This document shows positions 6,411 to 10,471 of a DNA stretch of 10,471 nucleotides, piece after piece. A program made the translations under genes and the position numbers. Location: the NCBI GenBank assembly GCA_020026195.1, contig JAHHQW010000066.1, positions 1 to 10,471 of the forward strand. The letters run 5' to 3'. Source of the DNA: Prevotella sp. Lineage in GTDB: Bacteria > Bacteroidota > Bacteroidia > Bacteroidales > Bacteroidaceae. The notes below the pieces were generated by a model. It had not been told where the DNA came from. It ran no database searches and saw only the letters and a program-made list of their open reading frames with translations. The stretch's first letter is position 1; each line of letters begins with the position of its first letter.

Positions 6411-7733
6411 ATGAGAACACTAATTTTCGGATCAACAATAGTAGACGGCAAAAGAGTTTATAAGGGTTCGATAATTATCAACGACGACGTTATCGAAACG
6501 ATATACGAAAATGAAACACCCTGCGAGCACTTCGATAGAACAATCGATGCTTCGGGGTGTTTTGTTTTTCCCGGAGTAATAGACGAGCATGTACATTTCC
6601 GCGAACCGGGAATGACAGAAAAGGCCGACATCCGTAGCGAGAGCCGTGCAGCAGCTGCCGGAGGAGTAACATCTTTCTTCGACATGCCAAACACGTCGCC
6701 TGCAACAATTAATTTAGAGAACCTTGAAGACAAATTCAGAAGAGGAGCTGCTGAAAGCCGCGTAAACTATTCGTTCTTCTTCGGCGCAACCAACAGCAAC
6801 TATAATATGTTTGACAGTCTCGACGTCCATCGCATTCCAGGCATAAAGTTGTTCATGGGAGCCTCAACCGGCAATATGCTGGTAGACAGGACAGAAGCTT
6901 TAGAGAATATATTTAAGAATTCTCCAATGCCAGTAATGACTCACTGCGAGGACACTCAGCTGATAAACAGCAACATGGCCGAGGCAAAGAAGCTCTATGG
7001 TGAAGACCCTGACATATCTCAGCATTACAAAATCAGATCGGAAGAGGCGTGTGTACGTTCAACAGAACTTGCAATAAAACTCGCACAGAAATACAACACT
7101 CGTCTGCACATAGCACACATTACGACCGCACGCGAGATAGAAATGATAAATAATGCCGGCGACAATATCAGCGGTGAGGCTGTAATAGCACACCTGATGT
7201 TCGACAACAGCAGTTACGATACGCTCGGAACTCTCATAAAGTGTAATCCTTCGGTCAAGACATCTGCCGACCGCGACAGAATCCGCAGGGGACTTACAGA
7301 CGGTAGCATTTACACCGTAGCTACAGACCATGCCCCACATCTGCTGAGCCAGAAAGAAGGAGGATGCGCAAAGGCTGTATCGGGAATGCCTATGGTACAG
7401 TTCTCTTTATGCACAATGCTTACTCTTTCCGATCAGGGCATACTGCCGATAGAACGCGTAGCGGAACTTATGTGCAACAACCCCGCAAAATTATTTGAAG
7501 TACGCGAACGTGGTTTCCTTAAGGAAGGTTACAAAGCTGATATAGCCATCGTGAAAAGATGCGAGCCTTACGAGGTTACGAACGATATGGTTGTGAGCAA
7601 GTGCGGATGGACACCTCTTGCAGGAAGCAGACTGTCATGGAAAGTTGTTCATACATTCTGTAACGGAAAGCATGTTTACGACAATGGTAAAATTAACGAC
7701 GACGTAAGAGGAGAAGAAATAAGATTCAGATAA
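6411..7733 (+). CDS. pyrC: Dihydroorotase
   Basis: A 440-residue amidohydrolase that catalyses the reversible cyclisation of carbamoyl aspartate to dihydroorotate, third step of de novo pyrimidine synthesis, in the cytoplasm. The metal site is intact: HVHFREPG at 60-67 (His60, His62, substrate-binding Arg64), KLFMGAST at 146-153 (Lys146, probable carboxylated bridging lysine), THCED at 177-181 (His178), HIAHITT (His236) and TDHAPH at 305-310 (catalytic Asp306). FFDMPNTSP (89-97) is the conserved substrate loop. Length and motifs fit the longer dihydroorotase type (the PyrC/CAD-like group) rather than the short E. coli form. Allantoinase and hydantoinase are relatives, but the FREPG and MPNT motifs favour dihydroorotase. 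It starts five bases after the lipoprotein gene and its TAA abuts the next ATG, indicating translational coupling inside an operon. Confidence 0.93.
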   Translation: MRTLIFGSTIVDGKRVYKGSIIINDDVIETIYENETPCEHFDRTIDASGCFVFPGVIDEHVHFREPGMTEKADIRSESRAAAAGGVTSFFDMPNTSPATINLENLEDKFRRGAAESRVNYSFFFGATNSNYNMFDSLDVHRIPGIKLFMGASTGNMLVDRTEALENIFKNSPMPVMTHCEDTQLINSNMAEAKKLYGEDPDISQHYKIRSEEACVRSTELAIKLAQKYNTRLHIAHITTAREIEMINNAGDNISGEAVIAHLMFDNSSYDTLGTLIKCNPSVKTSADRDRIRRGLTDGSIYTVATDHAPHLLSQKEGGCAKAVSGMPMVQFSLCTMLTLSDQGILPIERVAELMCNNPAKLFEVRERGFLKEGYKADIAIVKRCEPYEVTNDMVVSKCGWTPLAGSRLSWKVVHTFCNGKHVYDNGKINDDVRGEEIRFR

Positions 7734-8900
7734 ATGATAGCAAGAATTTTTATAATCATCATAATTCTTACGATACTGCCCGACTTTTACATCGATACAC
7801 ATTATCTGCGTCATCGGTCTAAATACACATGGCGGCATCGTCTTCTGTGGTGGCTTCCTGGCATTCTGATGATTGCCTACACTATAAAACTTACGTTTGA
7901 GAAAGATTTTGTTCCTACTAACATGATAGTAATCAATGTCTATCTGTTCTTATTAGGACTTATCGTGGCTCCGAAAGTTTTGTTCATGATATTCTCGTTT
8001 ATCGGATGGCGGATATGCAAATGGAGACACACACGGCTGAATCTCGGTAATGTCATAGGTCTGGTATGCGGATTCATTACCATAACGACACTTATCTACG
8101 GCAGTACTTTAGGTGTAAGAGATCTTGAGGTAAGCCACATAGACTATTACTCCGACAAGCTGCCAGAGGCATTCGACGGTTACCGGATAGTACAGTTTAC
8201 GGATTCTCATTCGGGTTCGTTTACAGGAAACGACACCCTGCTGCTCAGTAATTTTATTGACAGTATCAATGCACAGCATGGTGACATGATTGTATTTACG
8301 GGCGATTTGCAGAACAAGCAGCCATCAGAACTGTATCCGCTGGTTAATATTTACGGACGACTCAGTGCCAAAGACGGTGTATATTCTATCTTAGGCAATC
8401 ACGACTATTCAGAATATATATCGGCACCCGAAGAGATAAAGACAAAGAACAATGCCGAACACGTGCGCATGCATAAAAAGTTCGGATGGCATCTGCTGCT
8501 CAACGAGAACGTTAAGATAAAAAGAGGTGCCGACAGTATCGTAATTGCAGGTACTGAAAACGACGGAAGGCCGCCTTTCCCTGAAAAAGCCGACTACACC
8601 AAAACTATGAAGGGTACGGACGACAACGATTTCGTAGTAATGCTACAGCACGATCCAACGGCATGGGAACGCAACATTCTGCCTAAGACAAATGCCGCAC
8701 TGACACTGAGCGGTCACACTCACGGCGGACAGTTTAAGATTTTCGGATGGTCGCCGGCTTCGCTGGCATACGATCAGTGGGGAGGTTTCTATCAGAAAGG
8801 AGAAAGAGCCATATATGTATCTACGGGCATCGGAGGTGTCGTTCCTTTCAGAATAGGCATGACGCCTGAAATTGCCGTGATAACATTGCACAAAAAATAA
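7734..8900 (+). CDS. Membrane-anchored metallophosphoesterase, YkuE/YaeI-like
   Basis: A 388-residue protein with a membrane N-terminus and a calcineurin-like phosphoesterase domain. Hydrophobic helices lie at about 3-16, 37-53, 64-90 and 104-123. The catalytic domain (about 147-386) shows the full dinuclear metal set: DSH at 157-159, GDLQN at 190-194, GNHD at 221-224, His306 in LQHDP and GHTHGG at 327-332. Relatives of this shape (YkuE, YaeI) act on phosphoester or pyrophosphate lipids, and some remove groups from lipid precursors of the envelope; the substrate here is not known. With four helices the domain's side is uncertain, though the charged loops at 91-101 suggest the segment before helix 4 is cytoplasmic, placing the domain outside. 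Its ATG follows the pyrC stop with no gap, and plsC starts eight bases after its own stop. Confidence 0.88.
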   Translation: MIARIFIIIIILTILPDFYIDTHYLRHRSKYTWRHRLLWWLPGILMIAYTIKLTFEKDFVPTNMIVINVYLFLLGLIVAPKVLFMIFSFIGWRICKWRHTRLNLGNVIGLVCGFITITTLIYGSTLGVRDLEVSHIDYYSDKLPEAFDGYRIVQFTDSHSGSFTGNDTLLLSNFIDSINAQHGDMIVFTGDLQNKQPSELYPLVNIYGRLSAKDGVYSILGNHDYSEYISAPEEIKTKNNAEHVRMHKKFGWHLLLNENVKIKRGADSIVIAGTENDGRPPFPEKADYTKTMKGTDDNDFVVMLQHDPTAWERNILPKTNAALTLSGHTHGGQFKIFGWSPASLAYDQWGGFYQKGERAIYVSTGIGGVVPFRIGMTPEIAVITLHKK

Positions 8901-8908
8901 TACCAAAG

Positions 8909-9667
8909 ATGAAATACTTATATAATATATACCAAATTCTTATAGCCGTGCCTCTGATTGCACTGCTTACAATAATAACATCTTTAGTCACAGCACTGGG
9001 ATGTACCATAGGCAATGGCCACTTCTGGGGATATTACCCTGGAAAATGGTGGGCAAGGGCTGTACTCTTCTTACTTCTTATCCCCGTGAAGGTCGAGGGA
9101 AGGGAAAATGTATCTAAAAAGAAGTCGTATGTATTCGTTGCCAACCATCAGGGAGCCTTCGACATATTTCTTATATATGGTTACCTCGGCTGCAACTTTA
9201 AATGGATGATGAAGCATCAGCTGCGCAAGATGCCTTTCGTGGGCTATGCATGCGCCAAGGCTCATCAGATTTTTGTTGACAAGAGAAGTCCGAGAAAGAT
9301 AAAAGAGACATACGACAAGGCTCGCGCAACACTATGCAACGGTACCGGTCTCGTGGTATTCCCTGAGGGTGCACGCACCTTTACCGGACACATGGGAAGC
9401 TTTAAACGTGGTGCATTTATGCTTGCCGACGAACTACAGATGCCTGTAGTTCCGATGACAATTGACGGTTCTTTTAACATAATGCCCCGTACACGAGACA
9501 TGAAGTTCGTACGTCATCACAGTCTTACACTGAAGATTCATCCTGTAATATATCCGCAGTCGAAAGGACCGGAAAACCTAAAGTATATTTCTGAAAAGAG
9601 CTACGAAGCCGTAATGAGCGGACTACCGAAGGAGTTACAGGGATATGAAGAAAATCCCGACCAATAA
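8909..9667 (+). CDS. plsC: 1-acyl-sn-glycerol-3-phosphate acyltransferase
   Basis: A 252-residue membrane-bound acyltransferase of the PlsC family, which adds the second acyl chain to lysophosphatidic acid to give phosphatidic acid. The N-terminus has hydrophobic helices at about 9-31 and 50-62. The four family blocks are present in order: NHQGAFD at 79-85 (catalytic His80 and Asp85 of the HX4D motif), IFVDKRSPRK at 121-130 (block II), FPEGART at 151-157 (block III, phosphate binding) and VPMTIDGS at 181-188 (block IV). Length is typical. Some family members acylate other lysolipids such as ornithine or glycine lipids, known from Bacteroidota, so exact acceptor specificity is less certain than chemistry. 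It is the last gene of the operon, ending just before a strong terminator. Confidence 0.92.
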   Translation: MKYLYNIYQILIAVPLIALLTIITSLVTALGCTIGNGHFWGYYPGKWWARAVLFLLLIPVKVEGRENVSKKKSYVFVANHQGAFDIFLIYGYLGCNFKWMMKHQLRKMPFVGYACAKAHQIFVDKRSPRKIKETYDKARATLCNGTGLVVFPEGARTFTGHMGSFKRGAFMLADELQMPVVPMTIDGSFNIMPRTRDMKFVRHHSLTLKIHPVIYPQSKGPENLKYISEKSYEAVMSGLPKELQGYEENPDQ

Positions 9668-9672
9668 GCATA

Positions 9673-9715
9673 AAAAAATAAGGCTGCCTGAAAAATCAGT
9701 GCAGCCTTATTTTTT
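9673..9715. terminator. Bidirectional intrinsic terminator between plsC and aqpZ
   Basis: AAAAAATAAGGCTGC (9673-9687) and its exact complement (9701-9715) form a 15-bp stem. The interior CTGA-AAAA-TCAG adds four more pairs with one bulged T. The GC-rich core is followed by a T-run on both strands, so it can end plsC operon transcription (plus) and aqpZ transcription (minus, stop at 9731). Confidence 0.9.
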
Positions 9716-9730
9716 CTAATGGAATAACAG

Positions 9731-10408
9731 TTAGTTTTCTTTATTACATCCTATTACGCCCCATGCACCGGCAGCTATCACGGCTCCGAGCAATGGCGCC
9801 AGTATGAAAATCCACAGCTGTGAAATAGCCTCAGCACCCTGGTAAATGGCAGGACCTATAGAACGTGCCGGATTAACAGATGTTCCCGTAATAGGTATGC
9901 AGACTATATGTATAAGCACAAGCGACAGTCCGATGGCAAGACCGGCATGACTGCCTGCACCTTTCTTCTCGTCTGTACTGCCAAGTACTACAAGTACGAA
10001 AACGAATGTAAAAATCATCTCAGCCAAGAAACCTCCCATTGTAGAAACGCCACTGCCTAACATATTGGCTCCCGTGGTCGTTGCATAATCCATAGAGATC
10101 TTTGAAGTAAGAAGATACAGGATAGTAGAACCTATCAAAGCGCCTACAACCTGGGAAAGGATATACATAGCTGCATCTTTTCCGCTCATTCGCTTTGAAA
10201 GCCACACTCCGAGAGTTACTGCGGGATTGATATGACAACCCGAAACACCACCAATGGCATAAGCCATTGCTACAACTGAAAGACCAAATGCAAAAGCAAC
10301 GGTCAGAACCTGAGGTACTGTTCCACAGCCTCCGTTAAAAATTGCTGCTCCACAGCCCATAACGACCAGAACCATAGTTCCAATCATTTCTGCAAAATAC
10401 TTTTTCAT
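9731..10408 (-). CDS. aqpZ: Aquaporin Z-type water channel
   Basis: A 225-residue major intrinsic protein with six membrane helices and two half-helices. Both signature loops are intact: HINPAV (59-64, Asn61-Pro-Ala) and SVNPARS (177-183, Asn179-Pro-Ala). The aromatic/arginine filter matches E. coli AqpZ: Phe41 in FAFGL, His167 in LIHIVCIPITGTS, Thr176 and Arg182. A His in helix 5 with a Phe in helix 2 indicates a narrow, water-selective pore, rather than the wider glycerol pore of GlpF. Length is close to AqpZ. It stands alone, convergent with the plsC operon. The region upstream holds an 8-bp palindrome that may regulate it. Permeation of other small solutes cannot be excluded from sequence. 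Confidence 0.94.
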   Translation of the reverse strand: MKKYFAEMIGTMVLVVMGCGAAIFNGGCGTVPQVLTVAFAFGLSVVAMAYAIGGVSGCHINPAVTLGVWLSKRMSGKDAAMYILSQVVGALIGSTILYLLTSKISMDYATTTGANMLGSGVSTMGGFLAEMIFTFVFVLVVLGSTDEKKGAGSHAGLAIGLSLVLIHIVCIPITGTSVNPARSIGPAIYQGAEAISQLWIFILAPLLGAVIAAGAWGVIGCNKEN

Positions 10409-10428
10409 GGTTTTAATTTAACAATACT

Positions 10429-10446
10429 TCGGTAAATTTTTACCGA
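10429..10446. repeat. 8-bp palindrome upstream of aqpZ, candidate operator
   Basis: TCGGTAAA (10429-10436) and TTTACCGA (10439-10446) form a perfect inverted repeat around a 2-base centre, 20 bases before the aqpZ start codon. The best -7 match on the minus strand, TATGTTTT (10458-10465, seven of eight to TAnnTTTG), lies just upstream, so the palindrome would fall at the start of the transcript or over the early transcribed region. With only two bases between arms, a tight RNA hairpin is unlikely, so binding by a dimeric regulator fits better. Function is inferred. Confidence 0.4.
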
Positions 10447-10471
10447 TAAATTAAAATAAAACATAGAATCG

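Noticed and set aside
7059..7340. 93-codon minus-strand frame inside pyrC, and similar antisense frames inside mltG, plsC and aqpZ
   Set aside because: They overlap strongly conserved catalytic regions of real genes and show no independent promoter or family resemblance.
1..10471. CRISPR arrays, tRNA or rRNA genes, insertion sequences, phage or toxin-antitoxin genes
   Set aside because: No repeated spacer arrays, cloverleaf-like sequences, transposase motifs or terminal repeats were seen; gene content is uniformly housekeeping and base composition does not change sharply.

Overview
The window looks like chromosomal core DNA from a member of the Bacteroidota, most likely a Bacteroidales relative of Prevotella or Bacteroides. 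Evidence: moderate to low GC, few Shine-Dalgarno sequences, several good matches to the Bacteroidota promoter (-7 TAnnTTTG, in two cases with a -33 TTTG 20-21 nt upstream), a short lipoprotein signal peptide, and protein families in their Bacteroidota form. Species cannot be fixed from this sequence alone. I see no tRNA, rRNA, CRISPR array, insertion sequence, prophage or toxin-antitoxin gene. No stretch above 300 bases lacks a gene; the longest gap is 172 bases (1868-2039).

Layout. The left edge (1-74) holds a hairpin plus T-run that probably terminates a + strand gene outside the window. A HAD phosphatase (minus, 75-725) is divergent from mltG, an endolytic murein transglycosylase (plus, 842-1867), which ends in a strong hairpin. 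Two minus-strand genes follow: a GT2 polyprenol-phosphate sugar transferase (2040-2786) with its own promoter, and dnaX (2909-4681), encoding the clamp-loader subunit. dnaX diverges from a two-gene plus-strand unit: an FtsB/DivIC-like septum protein (4813-5115) and a four-helix membrane protein of unknown function (5130-5564). A second plus-strand operon starts from its own promoter: a DUF4369-type lipoprotein (5659-6405), pyrC dihydroorotase (6411-7733), a membrane-anchored metallophosphoesterase (7734-8900) and a plsC-type lysophosphatidate acyltransferase (8909-9667). It ends at a strong bidirectional terminator facing an AqpZ-type aquaporin (minus, 9731-10408).

Functionally this is housekeeping DNA with an envelope and replication/division theme: peptidoglycan cutting, lipid-linked sugar and phospholipid synthesis, septum formation, DNA polymerase III loading and pyrimidine synthesis. 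Nothing resembles a new defence or mobile system.

The most notable signal is inside dnaX. A run of eight A residues, in frame as the heptamer A_AAA_AAA, lies just after the AAA+ and oligomerisation domains. The -1 frame stops after two more codons. This is the layout expected of a recoding site making a short gamma-like product (about 383 residues) besides the 590-residue tau. Secondary signals are an 8-bp palindrome before aqpZ, a nearly leaderless promoter that corrects the phosphatase start, and the unknown membrane protein paired with the septum gene.
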